Below, one piece after another: positions 1 to 12,660 of a stretch of 64,000 nt of DNA (positions are counted from its first letter, which is position 1; each line of letters opens with the position of its first letter). The position numbers and the translations under genes were made by a program. The stretch comes from Stromatinia cepivora (lineage: Eukaryota; Ascomycota; Leotiomycetes; Helotiales; Sclerotiniaceae), in the NCBI GenBank assembly GCA_014898415.1, contig RCTD01000040.1, positions 1 to 64,000 of the forward strand, given 5' to 3'. Under the pieces are notes generated by a model, which was given only the letters and a program-made list of their open reading frames with translations, had not been told where the DNA came from and ran no database searches.

Positions 1-1949
1 TCGTCGTGGTTATGATTAAAAGGGGTTCGTATAAAACCTCAAAGTTATCAAAAAGAAAAATTTAATAATAATAAGATCGAAAAGATAATTGGGAGAATTA
101 TTGAGTAAAGCTTTATTGGATTAAAAAATAATGTTAATGATTAGAGTTTAAGTATACGATAGTAAAAGTTGGAAAGCGGGGTTTTTTGGTTGGAGTTGAT
201 GATGAAAATGAATTATAGATAATTAGAGGGAGATGCATGGGAGATTGGAATTCGTGGCAAAATCTGGGGATTTCGTTGTGCTAATACTGTATCGAAGCAA
301 AGCTGATGGTGGTTCATTTCTTGGAATCTCCTCCTTAACATTTGGACACGCCTGACAAGAAGCGTAGAAGTGATGATAGAAAAGAATGGATGGCAGAGAA
401 AACGGACGTTGTTGAATTCCCTAATATCGAGATTAAGACCTCGTGTAGAAAGTCTGTGGTCTTAACCATGGATGATTTTGTTTTATAGGTGTTAAAATGT
501 CAAAAATGAGGGTATGAATAAACACAAGCTTCTTGTGTGGAACCACCTTGATCTTTCGAGTAGCTAGCTACCCGGCGAAAATCCTAAAATGCGGATTGAA
601 TACTACTTGGCATTCTTTCTTATAAGATATTTGGAGCAGAATGGAATCAAATATGGTCTCACTATTGCTTATTTGTGAACTGCCTTTCCCTTTTCCGTGG
701 AGAAAGAGTACTGCACCAGTCAGAATCAATTCATCGACTGATGATTTGGGAGTAAGAAATGAATAATGTCTGCCTGCAGCTACACCGACAATCCAAATAA
801 TCTAAAAAAAAATGAACCTCCTCCTGTAGCTAAACCGATCAATATGCCAGCAACCGACTTCCGTCAACTTTTCGGCACTCGCCTCAAACACTACTCCCCT
901 AGAAACTTCTAGAGCCAAGAGCCAAGATCTAGGACGTGTTTCCTAGGAACAATTTCTTCTGTCATAAGCTTGGCTGGATATAAGCATTTACCCAAGCCGC
1001 TCCGCACAGATTAGCTAGAGCGGGAATTGTTCATGTCTATTCCAGCAATGGCCTCACGGCAAATTCGAACGAACTGGTTGGTGGAGGTGAAGTTGGACTT
1101 TGAAGTTTAAAGGATTCTGTCCTCTGCTTAGTTCGGGACCGAGCCCTTCATTTCCAATGAACGAGAAATTTGTTTTAAATCCTTAACTCCACCATATATT
1201 TCGGGACCGCGTTGCTCCATTCCGCTTTCTGCTTTTATCCCATCAAGATTAAACTCCGCGGTGAATTTTCGACCTATCACCAGTTGAGTACATGGACCGG
1301 GACCCCGAAAAAAGAACTCTCAATCAAATATAAAAAAGAAATGAAGAAAAAGCCACTCCGGATGTAAGAAGTACTCGGGATTGACATCGGCATATAGCAA
1401 AAAGCGAGGTCCGATAGAAGCGCCCCCTTAAGGTCGGTGACATAATAATTGGGGAATACTTGTTTATCTACCAATCAAAACTTTCTTAAACAGCAAAAGG
1501 ATCTAGAGTCTATGACGAAGATCCATCAAAAAATATTAAACTTCAAGGTAGAGAGGGACGTGGAAGGAAGTATCCTACCGACCGTCCAAGTGGTTTTGAC
1601 GGGGGACTCAAAAGGTGCTCACGATTAGTGAATTTGGCTTGGTCTAAAAGCTTATTATATATTAAACTGTTCATTTAATGATGAATTCCCCATTCCATTC
1701 ATGTGGTTTGACAATTTAGGCATTGGATGGCAAACAATTAATATATAGCAACAGCAAACAATTATTCCACTTTCATTTCCTCTTTCTCGGACGTCCGAAT
1801 ATTATAATATATAGCAGATTGTATTGTCAAGAGCTTATATCAGATTATCGACTTGGTACAAGATATTGAATTGGATAAGACCAATAGAAAGAAGGTTACA
1901 AAAGTCCCCGAGTGATTGGATACACAGTACCACTTACGACAGCGCCAAA
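1..1949. other. Non-coding flank and MFS promoter region
   Basis: No reading frame here looks like a conserved protein; the longest open frames are under about 70 codons. The last part is the upstream region of the MFS gene, with a TATA-like stretch near 1803-1813, about 140 bp before the chosen start codon. I see no RNA gene or repeat structure. Confidence 0.6.
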
Positions 1950-4035
1950 ATGGCAGGTGCTACCTCAGCAGAGACAAACACTGCCAACACAACAATTGCA
2001 CCACAACAAATCCCTACAGAATCATCCGCACATCATCATACCTCACCCAATTCCCTCTCATCCACAGTCGTCACCTCCGAAGATAGCGAAAAGGACATCG
2101 ATTCGGAGAACCATATCTCGAATGAAGGTAGCATCGACATACCCCAAAGCAAAGAACTACCCTCGTCCGAAAATGTCACCACAAATGCAAATGCTGCGGC
2201 TCCTCCTGGGCCCTCACCTCAAGATCCAGAGGCTTCGCGCACGAAATTGGAAACGACTATTATTATGATATCGCTTTGCGCGTCGGTTTTCCTCGCCGCT
2301 CTCGATGTCTCGATTATTACTACAGCTCTCCCTACCATTTCCGAACATTTTCATTCTAATGCTGGATACACTTGGATAGGATCGGCCTACCTACTTGCCA
2401 ATGCTGCCAGCACTCCCTCCTGGGGAAAATTCTCTGATATATGGGGACGGAAACCAATTTTGTTAATTGCAGCTGGGGTGTTTTTTGTAGGGAGTTTATT
2501 GGCGGCAACGAGTGTTAGTATTGGGATGTTGATTGTAGCGAGAGCGGTACAGGGAATTGGAGGGGGAGGAGTGATTATTTTGGTTAATATTTGTATTAGC
2601 GATTTGTTCAGTATGAGGAAGAGGGGAGCATACTTTGGGTTGATTGGTATGACTTGGGCTTTTGCAAGTGCCATTGGTCCTTTGTTGGGAGGTGCATTTA
2701 CTCAAAAAGTTAGCTGGAGATGGTGTTTTTACATTAATGTAAGTTTATATTGAGTTTCTGCGATTTTTACATTCCTCTTCGCCAAATTTTCAGGAATGTA
2801 AATACTAATCAAGGATGAACAGTTGCCAATTACAGGAACAGTTGCAATAGCACTATTTTTCTTCCTCCATCTCGATAATCCAAAAACACCGGTATGGGAT
2901 GGCTTAAAGGCGGTCGATTGGCTTGGAAGTTTACTTATCATCGGTGGTACACTCATGATTCTTCTCGGACTCGAATTTGGAGGCGTCACAAAGCCATGGA
3001 ATTCGGCTACTGTCATCTGTCTCATAATTTTTGGAATACTCGTCGCCGGACTCTTTGTGATCAACGAATGGAAATTCGCTCGATATCCAGTCATGCCTCT
3101 TCGGCTGTTCAAACATGCTTCTAATGTTGCAGCTTTGGGCGTTTGTTTCTGTCATGGATTCGTCTTCATTGCAGCTTCTTATTACCTTCCGCTTTATTTT
3201 CAAGCAGTTCTTGGCGCTACTCCTCTACTTTCCGGTGTTTATCTACTACCATTCGCTCTTTCGTTATCTTTGACATCGGCGGCCACAGGTGTATTTATTA
3301 AGAAAACCGGCAAATACCTCCCACCTATTTATTTTGGTCTCACGGTTATGACTCTTGGATTCGGTCTATTCATTAATATCCCACGTACCGACAATTGGTC
3401 TAAAATCATCATATATCAAATCATTGCTGGTATTGGTGTCGGACCAAATTTTCAATCTCCACTTATTGCCCTACAAGCCCTGGTTAAGAGAGCAGATATT
3501 GCAACAGCAACCGCCACATTTGGATTCACGAGGAATTTGAGCACAAGTATTAGTGTAGTGGTAGGAAGTGTGGTATTTCAGAATGAAATGCAAAAGAAAA
3601 GTGCGGAATTGATTGAAGCTCTAGGAAGTAGTGTGGCTTCAGAGCTGGGTGGTGGAAGTGCGGGGGCTAGTGTGGATATTGTTAAAGCATTACCTGCTTC
3701 TGGAAGAGAAGTTGCTAGAAATGCGTATTGGGAGAGTTTAAGAATTATGGTAAGTTTGTCTTCTCGGCGCATTTATAAATGTTATTTTGAGGGACAAGAA
3801 AAGCTAATATGGAATATAGTGGATTATATATGTAGCATTTGCAGCGTTGGGTCTAGCAATAAGTTTTGCCATTGGCCAACATGTACTCAGTAAGGAACAT
3901 GAAATCACGAAAGTAGGATTGGGTGAACAAGAGAGATTAAGGTTGGAAGCTAAGCAGGCGAAGAAAACGAAGGATGTGGAAGCTGGAGGACAAATTATGC
4001 AAGAAAATAAGGAGGGAGAGAAAGGTCTTAATTGA
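1950..4035 (+). CDS. MFS drug/toxin exporter, DHA2 (14-TM) type
   Basis: Plasma-membrane proton-driven exporter of the major facilitator superfamily, DHA2 group, which in fungi exports drugs and secreted metabolites. Exons are 1950-2738, 2823-3749 and 3820-4035, giving 643 aa; both introns are GTAAGT...AG in phase 0. The first 100 residues are a Ser/Thr/Pro-rich hydrophilic tail. Motif LDVSIITTALPTI follows at about 119-131, and signature motif A GKFSDIWGRKP at 159-169. Many hydrophobic segments follow, with a Lys/Glu-rich cytosolic end. The ATG at 1950 is preferred over one reading from 1824 because the extra 42 residues look non-coding. The second intron is supported by the close match of residues on both sides to the paralogous exporter at 57969-59841. 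The substrate cannot be told from sequence. Confidence 0.9.
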
Positions 4036-4791
4036 GAGGGAGAAAATTGAATGGATAGAGGAATGGGAGAGCTGAAAATTTCGTCGTTTATTTGCATAGC
4101 GTGCGTGGATCCGCGTTTGCATTGCATTTTAGAGTTGAATTTTGCATGATATGATAGATGATGGTTCGCATTATATACCCTTACGATATTCATTGAGTAG
4201 TTGTAATATTTTGATCATGGATAGTGGATAGTGGATGGATGATGGGATGATGAGATTATGAGCAATTTTATGATTGAATTGAAGAAGAATGGAAATGAGA
4301 AATATATATATATATACGCGAGATTGATTCTTGAATATAATTAGATTTTAATTTTAATTTTGATTTTTGTTTTTGTTTTTGTTTTTCTTCTCTTGATTGT
4401 AGGTTTGTGCTGGTAGTTGGATGTGGATGTGGATTGTTGTAATTAGTTGAGAGAATGGGGGAGTGAGGAGGTGTTGAAGATGGGATTAGAAGGCTCCAGA
4501 TAGGGAAAGTTTTCGTAGTAATGTTTGTTTTGGAATAGGGATGTAAAATAAGAGATATCAAAGCATTGAAATTTCCATTTGATTGATATTGATACTTTTC
4601 TACAGAAGTGTAGTCTGATCTGATCTGATTATAAATAATGTCGTAATATCGTAATGTAGGTGGTGAAAGGTAGTTGGATGTAGATATGTATGCTAAATAC
4701 CATCCGTGCCCTAAAGTCACGTGTCCCACAAACCATTTGAAATCACAAATATATTGTGGTTTAAAATGGTGGAAGATATAACAAATCAACA
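4036..4791. other. MFS 3' flank with simple repeats
   Basis: Non-coding. It holds GGATAGT/GGATGAT-like short repeats near 4217-4257, a short TA run near 4303-4315 and a T-rich TTTTTG repeat near 4344-4386. Long open frames on the minus strand here are low-complexity and not credible as genes. Confidence 0.6.
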
Positions 4792-4877
4792 TCTTTGATG
4801 GTCTAACGGTCATGATTTCCGCTTGTCATTCATCTGGCAATGCGCGGGAGACCGGGGTTCGACTCCCCGTCAGAGAG
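4792..4877 (+). tRNA. tRNA-Asp (anticodon GTC) with intron
   Basis: A complete cloverleaf can be drawn. Acceptor stem 4792-4798 pairs with 4870-4876 (seven pairs, one G-U). The anticodon stem is 4818-4822 with 4844-4848, and the T arm is CGGGG/CCCCG around the loop TTCGACT (4853-4869). The loop TTGTCA gives anticodon GTC at 4825-4827, so aspartate. A 14-nt intron (4829-4842) sits after position 37, the normal place for eukaryotic nuclear tRNA introns. The discriminator base is G. The D stem has one weak pair. The gene is at the last GC-containing ground before the AT-rich island. No CCA is encoded, as expected. Confidence 0.9.
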
Positions 4878-5818
4878 TTCTGTGCGAGGATTCCTTGGTT
4901 CTCATGAATTGAATTTTTTTTTTGAGAATTCCTTTTGGAAAGGGGATGGAAGGGTGGGATTTCATATTTGTTTTCATATTTTGAGTTGTGTGGATGAAGT
5001 TTTGAGAAGTGTGGTCAATGCACACCTACGAATTTTTTTTCTGGAAATATCACGTGTAACTCTTTAAATTCTCTAAATTCAGTATAGATCGTAAATAATT
5101 ATATAAATTGAAAAATAACAAGAGAAAAATAATTATAAGAATTAGAGCTTTCGAATGATATAATTTTTATATTTTTAGATTATAGAATTATTGATTAATT
5201 GATGATTAAAGATTGGAATTAAAATAATAATACGGATGAATTTTGTTAATCAGTTATATAATTTTTCAAAAAATTCTTTTACTTTAATATAAATTGAAAA
5301 CTAATAATAATAAAATAATTAAATGAATAAAACTTTTTAGTCAATATAATTTCTTATATTATTTTGAAAAAAATAAAATTATTGATTGATTGATTAATAA
5401 TTAAAGATTGAAATTATAATAATAATATTAATATAAATTTTATTAATTAATATAATTTTTTTTTAATAAAATACAAATCTTATTAATTATATAAAATTAT
5501 AAAATTTAATTTAGAAATAATTATATTATAATATTAATTTGTCTTTTAGTCTTTTATATTATAAAAATATTTTAAAATATAATATATCATATTTAAATAG
5601 AGTATAAAAGATATATATATTTATTTTATGAAAATTAATAATTTTTTTAATTTTTTAATTTTATTAAATAATAATTAAAGAAATTTATAAGATTTCATAA
5701 AATTTCAATTGATTAATAAATAAAGAAATCTTTATTTTATTATATTAAAAATTTATAATATAAATTTCTATTATAATTTTTAAAAAATATTATTATACAA
5801 AAAAATAATATTTATATA
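4878..5818. other. Transition into AT-rich island
   Basis: From about 5070 the sequence becomes almost pure A/T. No open frame of interest. Two weakly similar stretches containing attgattgattgattaa-like runs are seen near 5185-5230 and 5375-5440. It may be a decayed repeat, but no family could be assigned. Confidence 0.5.
4914..4923 (+). terminator. RNA polymerase III oligo-T terminator
   Basis: A run of ten T on the plus strand lies 37 nt after the tRNA-Asp and matches the usual Pol III stop signal. Confidence 0.7.
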
Positions 5819-6084
5819 TATAAGAGTCACGAATAGTAAAGAATCAACTAATCTCAATTTAATTGTAAAACTTTTTATTATTCTTTTTATGAAGGAAATC
5901 ATTCTCTTTTTAAATTCAATTGATAAATGATATTAGAATGATAATCCTTATTATCAATATACTATACAAAAAAAATTTCTTCAAATCTTAAAAATAACAA
6001 AATAATATATTATTATCTTTATATTTAAGTTTTGTTTATGAATTGTATTTATATAATCTCAAATTTAAATTGATGGTTGTAATG
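5819..6084 (-). repeat. 3' LTR of R1
   Basis: 266 bp, matching 26067-26332 and 40832-41066 over its whole length, mostly with C/T and G/A differences. On the minus strand it begins near the consensus TGTTACGATCATC and ends near GTGACTCTTACA. The TG/CA termini are eroded. Confidence 0.8.
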
Positions 6085-8689
6085 GAATCCTTTTTTTCTA
6101 GATTTCGTTTCTGAGAAGTTTATTAATCGTTGTATTATATATAGAACTATAATATTCTATCGGAGAATTGTATATTCTCAATATATAATTATGTTTATAT
6201 AATAAATAAAAAGATAAATAATAACAAAAAATAATATATAATCTATTTTTAAAAGGTTATATAAATTTTTCAAAATTTTATTTTAAACTTTTTGTAATTT
6301 TTTATTATGAATGTAGTATTATATATTAGAATTGTTTTTTTTTTTTTTTCGATATATTTCAATTATTTTTTGAATTGATAGTATTTTTGATTTATATATT
6401 TTTGCAATTTATATACTCTATATATTTTTATTGTACTAATTATATAATTTATTACAATAATATGAAATCCTTGTTTAAAAATGAAATAATAAATGAAAAA
6501 TGTTCTTTTTCAAAAGAACTAGATTTTATATATATCAAATATACCCGAAAGAAGAAACTCTATATAATATCATTAGAAAAAGTTAATTTTGCAATAAATC
6601 AATTATTACGATTTTGTTATGAATAATAAATAGCCGAAATTGATTCGTTTAAGGAAATTATATTTTTAGAGAAATTGAAAGATTGGTAAACTAAATTCAT
6701 ATAGAAATTGTTGGAGGTCACGTATTTATAGGTGATAAATCTTATAATTTGAAAGTAGTAACTCGGAGACTATAATGAAATAAGCAATTATAAAGTTATA
6801 ATAATAATATAGAGTTGTATAGGGATATTGTATTATATACAACTAATAATACTGAATAATATTCGGATTCAGATTCTTAACCTTCAATATTGAGAGTGTA
6901 GTTTTTCTATATGCCCTTTTCGAATTCTTTCATATATCAATATCTTATTCTTATTCGTCGATTTGAATCAAGATTCATCATTTCAATTATCTTGATTAAT
7001 ATCATAAAGGTTCTTTATTCGAATACCTCTGATATTCAACTAAATTAGATTTCTTTATTTGAATACCCCTGTATCGATGATTTCGATCGTAGTACGAATA
7101 TAATCATATGATCGTAGTACGAATTATATAATTATAGTATTAATAGTATTATATGAATTCGAATATAATATTTGAAGATTCATAATGATTTATGAATTTT
7201 ATATTAAAGAATATAAAGAAAATATGAAATTTCTTTAAATTTATTGAAATATTATTATTTTATTATAAAGAGATATTTTTCTTAAAAATATTAATTCCTT
7301 TTTTCAATTAATATTTTTATGTGTTTAAAATGATATTTATTAAAATACAACAGAAAGTAAAGGTTTTTCTTTATAAACAAAAGAAATATAATTTGATATA
7401 GTTATTCTATAATATAAAGGAAACTATATTGATTTTGAATATATAGATCGAGAAATTGAAAAAGTTGATAGAAATATATATAAATCTATAATATTATTTT
7501 ATTAGTATATTTAATACAATTTATTGTTTTTTTTTTAATATTTTAGTAATTATATTAAAAATCTATGAATAAACTAATGAATAAAGATAAACTAGAAAAT
7601 ATTATTGACAAAAAGAATAAAAAGGAAATCTTTAAAGCTTCCTCGATTTAATTTAAATCATTGAAATCCGTTCACACTTTATTAACAAAACTAATAAATC
7701 GAAAAATAATTAAAAGCAAAATCAAAAGTATTTGAAATATTAATGATATATTAACAAAAAAGTTATAGATTTCTATAATTCAAATAATCAAAACAAGATT
7801 TATCGGAAAAACTCTCAAATCAATTTCTATTAAAAGAAAAGTATTAAAATCGATTGAATCTTTTGATAATAATAATAAAGATTTGAAATAATTTAATATA
7901 AAGCTATCAAATCTTAAAAGATTTAAAAAGAGAAAGCCTCTTATAATCTATATACCTTTTATATTTTTAATAATTTTTAATATATTAATTTTAACTTTAG
8001 AAATAAATATAACATTATTAATTAAATATTGAAAAACATTTATAATTCCAATAAAATCAATAATATCTATAATAAAAAAAAACAATAATCAAAATTAAAA
8101 ATTTCAATCTTTTGAAGGATTTCAAGAATGATAAAATGAATATTATTTTAAATAAATATAATCAATCAACAAAAAAGCTTTTCAATTAATATAATAAATA
8201 TAATAAATTAAATTTAATTAATCGATAATTAGGTATTAATAGATTTCTTAAATTTCAATTACAAAACATAAATAAATTTTCCTTTATATCTATTTCTATA
8301 ATAATTCCAAAAATTATCTATCAGGATTTTGTTATCAAAGAATATATTCAATAAATATTTTATCAATCAATAGAATTAGATATTAATAAGAATTTGAATA
8401 ATATAAATGAAAATAGATTATTAAAAAAATTACAAATATCAAATAATAAAATGAAAATAATATATTTTTAATAATATATAAAAGTAAATAAATTGAATAA
8501 GAATTTTTAAATATAAATATAAATCTTCTTTATCTTTGTAATATATTTTGATTGAATTATTTCTTTGTTTTTTATCATTATTATATTAATAATATATTTT
8601 TCTTTTTGTAATTTTCTAAATAAATCTTTTAATATATATTAAATTTTGTAAAACTTCTTATATATCTTTTATTAATTAATAATCTTTTT
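6085..8689. other. R1 3' region between chromodomain and LTR
   Basis: About 2.6 kb of AT-rich sequence, long for a gypsy 3' untranslated region. Most of it shows no readable protein on either strand. The stretch 6600-7150 keeps noticeably more G and C than its surroundings and may be a separate insertion. An exact 15-bp direct repeat (GATCGTAGTACGAAT) occurs at 7085-7099 and 7110-7124. Confidence 0.5.
6709..7042. repeat. Possible solo LTR, less mutated
   Basis: Starts TGTTGGAGGTCACG, a common fungal LTR beginning, and could end near ATTCAACTA. No target duplication was found and no second copy exists in the window, so both ends are guesses. Confidence 0.22.
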
Positions 8690-8795
8690 ATTATATCAAA
8701 TATTATATTCTTTATTCTTTCTTTTTATAAATTAATATTTTTTCGATTTTATATTTTATATATCCTTCAATTTCTTCAGAAGATAAAGGATTAAT
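8690..8795 (-). pseudogene. Chromodomain fragment of R1 pol
   Basis: The minus-strand translation reads EEIEGYIKYKIEKILIY followed by KKKE and, after RIP stops, YLI..KDY. This matches the chromodomain pattern with a run of E-x-Y-x-V-E-K-I-L-D-x-R followed by Y-L-V-K-W-K-x-Y. In chromoviruses this C-terminal integrase domain steers insertion toward heterochromatin. It is the feature that classes R1 as a chromovirus. It is separated from its own integrase by the G1 and copia insertions. Confidence 0.7.
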
Positions 8796-8973
8796 AATAC
8801 TTTCGTATTTAAATTATAATTCAAATAATAAAATATAAAAGATATTATATATCTTATATAATAATAGAAATATTAATTTATATATTTATTCATTATTTAT
8901 AATATTAATAATAATAAAAGAATTTATAGAATAATCAAAGAATTTCTTTTTGAATCATAATTATTTAAGATTC

Positions 8974-9255
8974 TGTGACGCATAAGAGCCGTAGTAGAGC
9001 TGAATAAACAGGGTCAATTATGTTCTTTAGAATCTATAATTGAAGAATTATGGTTTGTAAGGAGTGATTAGATATATATATATAAATATTCATTTGTGGA
9101 TTATAGGGTTGTATATATATATTATTAGGGTTATTATTTTATTATATTAAATTGTATAATTTGTAATATATATATACAGATGATCAATTTATAAATTAAT
9201 ATAAGAGATAAGGGGTATCATATAATTAGCCTTTTGTAATTCACGATTTGTGATA
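8974..9255 (-). repeat. 3' LTR of G1
   Basis: 282 bp, aligns end to end with 15753-16034. Begins TGTGACGCA and ends TGATA where the other copy keeps TGACA, a RIP-type change. Confidence 0.88.
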
Positions 9256-9384
9256 TTATTCCCTTTTTCGGAAAAGCTTGTCCTCAAATATTTCATTCCT
9301 TTATTTTATTGTTATTTCATCGGAAATTAGGTTTTATAAAGGTTTATAAACTCTAAATCAATTAGATTAATCATTTTGATTGAT

Positions 9385-9520
9385 TTGGTCAATTTACTAG
9401 AAATTGACCAAATTGATCAAAATAATTAACCAAATTGACCAAAATAATTGACCAAATTGACCAAAATGACAAATGAATTGACCAAATCGATCAAATCGTT
9501 TATCAATTGATTAAATTAAT
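9385..9520. repeat. TTGACCAAA-type minisatellite in G1
   Basis: Imperfect tandem copies of the motif attgaccaaa, some as attgatcaaa, in units of about 10-11 bp and as doubled 22-bp units. A weaker continuation with ATCAAATT motifs lies near 9630-9690. It is just inside the 3' LTR, in the untranslated part of G1. Confidence 0.75.
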
Positions 9521-11979
9521 ATTGATTCATATTCTCCTTAATTTAGGGAATCTCTAAAAGGAAAAAGTTTTAATAAAAAAGGGAAGAAGATTGAATTATA
9601 ATATAATAATGATGAATAATTAATATGATCAATTTTGAAATCAATCAAATTAATCGATCAAATTGATCAAATCAATTAAATTGAATGAAATCGATAGAGA
9701 TGATATTATATTTCGTTTTTATTATATTCAAATTTCCTTTTGTATAATTTTTGAAATGATTATAGGTATAAGTTTTTTGAAATATATTGCTTTTGTATTG
9801 TTTTAGTGGTGGCAGTTCATTTGTTGTATAAAGCTCGGATTATATATATATATAATCAAATTCCCTTGAATTTGTATAAGTTTTTGATTTTTTTATGATT
9901 GTATGTATATATATTATTATAAAATTATAATATCTAGTTTGCTGAATTGAAGAATACTTTTCTTTTTTTTGGTTTTATAGATGAATTGTTATTTATATGA
10001 TTATAATTATCTTTTTTGTTTTTATAAAGTTTTATTTAATTAATTAGTTGATTAAAAGGATTAGATAATGTTGGATTGGCCAGATGAAAATCGTATAGGA
10101 GGTATAATGATGTTTTAAAATTGGAAATAGGATATTAAATAAGATCAGTATTATTATTAAACTATAAGATTTTGTATAATAAAGTTTTTTATGTTTTCTT
10201 TATTGTTAGGATTTTTTTTATTTTCTATTCTGAATTATTAGTTATATTAATAAATAAAGGTGGTTTGAGTATTTGATTAGGAAAAGGATTATTATATGCT
10301 TTATATAATCGATTTAGAGGGAAAACAGGATGAATTTTTATTATAATCAGGAATTCGAATTTGAAAGAATTCTCAAATCGATTAATGATTTTGAATCTTC
10401 TTTGAATTGGAAAATCTAATTTTTTAAATAATTTTTGGATAGGATAATTTTTTATATTAAATTATATATAATCTTTGATATCGAAATCGATTTTATATTG
10501 GTAAGTATTTGTAAATTTCGATATTTTGGTTTGGGTATATAATAGATTTTCTTTTGTTTATATAAAAGTTAATTTATTGTATTTTATATATATATAGGTA
10601 TTATATATATTTATATTATTTGTTGGTTTATTAATGTCTTTTTTTTATTTTTATATATATTTTGGTATATATTTGTATAGGGTTTTGTAGGGTATGAATT
10701 CTTTTAAGGAGTTGTATGAAAGAGTAAGTTGTATATAATTTATTATAGGTAAGAATTCTGATTAATTGTTTTAATAATAATTAATAAATAGTTTTAATTA
10801 TTGTTGAAGGTATTGATTATAGATTTCAATTTGATTATTGGTTTGGGGATAGTAAGTAATGAATAATTTGAGATTGGTTTTTAGGATTTGGCTGAATTCC
10901 TTTTAGAATTGTAATATGAATTGGGGATTGTGATTCGATATTATAATATTAGGGGGATTATAATATCGATATATATAGTAAAGATATAATTGTATTTGAA
11001 TTCGAGTATTGATTGATTTGTAATAAGATATGGAGATAGTTTGTTTTGTTAATTGATTAATAATGATTAAAATGTTATTATATTTGTATTTATTTTTATT
11101 AAAATTGTAATAATTTATAATAATATATTATTATATTCGATTAGGAATTGAAAGTGGATATAATAAATTAGGGATATGATTATATGGAATGAAATTGTAT
11201 TTGTAAGTGTAACAATTGTATATATATTTGATTATGATATTATATATTTTAAATTAATAGTATTGTTGAAATAATAAGAAATAGGTTTTATTTGTATTAA
11301 AATAAATAATAAAAATAGAATTATAGGTTTTATAAATGAAATAAATTCGAAGATTATTGATATCGGATATTATTAAATGATTATTGTAAAGTAAGAGATT
11401 ATTTTGGAGTAATATATATTTGTAATTTTGGATAATTTGTATTCTGAGTATTAGCAAATTATCTATAGTTTTATTTATTTCGATAATATAATTAATTAAA
11501 TCGAATTAAGGAGTGATTTTATTTAAATTGATATTAGTAATTGTTATTTTGTTTAGGTAATACTTTTGTAAAGTTTTTTTTATAATTTTGATATCAATTT
11601 AATTATCTTTAATAAATTATTAAAAGCGATTCTTCTTTTTAATATAATTCTAAAAATTCAATTTATTAATTCGATAGATTAAAATATCGATAAAAGGATT
11701 ATCTTTTTTAGAGTGATATATAATAATAAAATTATAATCAATTTGAATTTTTGTTCAATAAGTTTGTCGGATATTGAGAATTTTAATAATTATGAAATAT
11801 TCGAAGGCTTTATAATTAGTATAAATCTTGATTTTATATGATAAGTTAATGAATTCTGTTTTTTAATAATTAAAAGATCGAATAATTGATAATATTTCTT
11901 TATTATGAATTTTATAATTCAATTTAATAATAATTATAATTTTGAAGAAATAAATTACAAGAAATCAATCTTCGTTATA

Positions 11980-12660
11980 CTATTGTAATAATATATTAAT
12001 AATTATTTTATTGGATGTATTTATTTCGAACATATAAAGGAATCGATGATTATAATATTGCAGAAGCAAAACAAAGATAAGCTTTTTCTTTAAGATATTA
12101 AATATGTTTTGGTATACTTTATCAAATACAAATTTAACATTTATTTTAATGAATTTATTAAAGGGTTTCATTATTATACTATAATCTTTAATGAATTATC
12201 AATAAAAATTACAAAAACTAAGGAATGATTGGATCCTTTTCATTATTATCAGAAAAGTTCAATTTTCAATTATTTTAATTTTTTCAGGATCTATTTCTAC
12301 TTTTTTAATAAAGATGATAAAGCTTAAATACTTGGTATATATAATATTGAATTCATATTTCTTGAGATTTGTTTGTAAATTAATGGTTTCTAATTATTTG
12401 AAAATTAGTTTAATATAAATTTAATATTTTTCTTTATTTTCCGAATAAATTAGAATATTGTTGAGGTATATTATATAAAAGATGTTTAAATAATCAAATA
12501 GAATATTATTTATATAATATTAATAGATTATAAAATCATTTATTAATCCGAATAATATAATCTTGTATTTATATAATCTATATTGAATTCGAAAAGTAGT
12601 ATATTTTTCTGAAATAGGATTCATTTTTATATAATAAAAAGTTTAACAAATATCGAGTTT
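11980..12660 (-). pseudogene. G1 reverse transcriptase / RNase H fragment
   Basis: The minus-strand translation of 11980-12171 reads like the start of a Ty3 RNase H-like region: KPFNKFIKINVKFVFD, then a segment resembling the EAF..LK..L..APVL region, then FEINTSN where the family has VETDAS. Upstream to about 12660 is the fingers/palm region with ...YTSTIF..IRKIKKNIKF in place of the YLDDILIYS block. RIP stops and substitutions have removed the catalytic residues. Confidence 0.7.

Noticed and set aside
4268..4813. 181-codon minus-strand frame
   Set aside because: Low-complexity translation of T-rich spacer that also overlaps the tRNA gene; no family resemblance.
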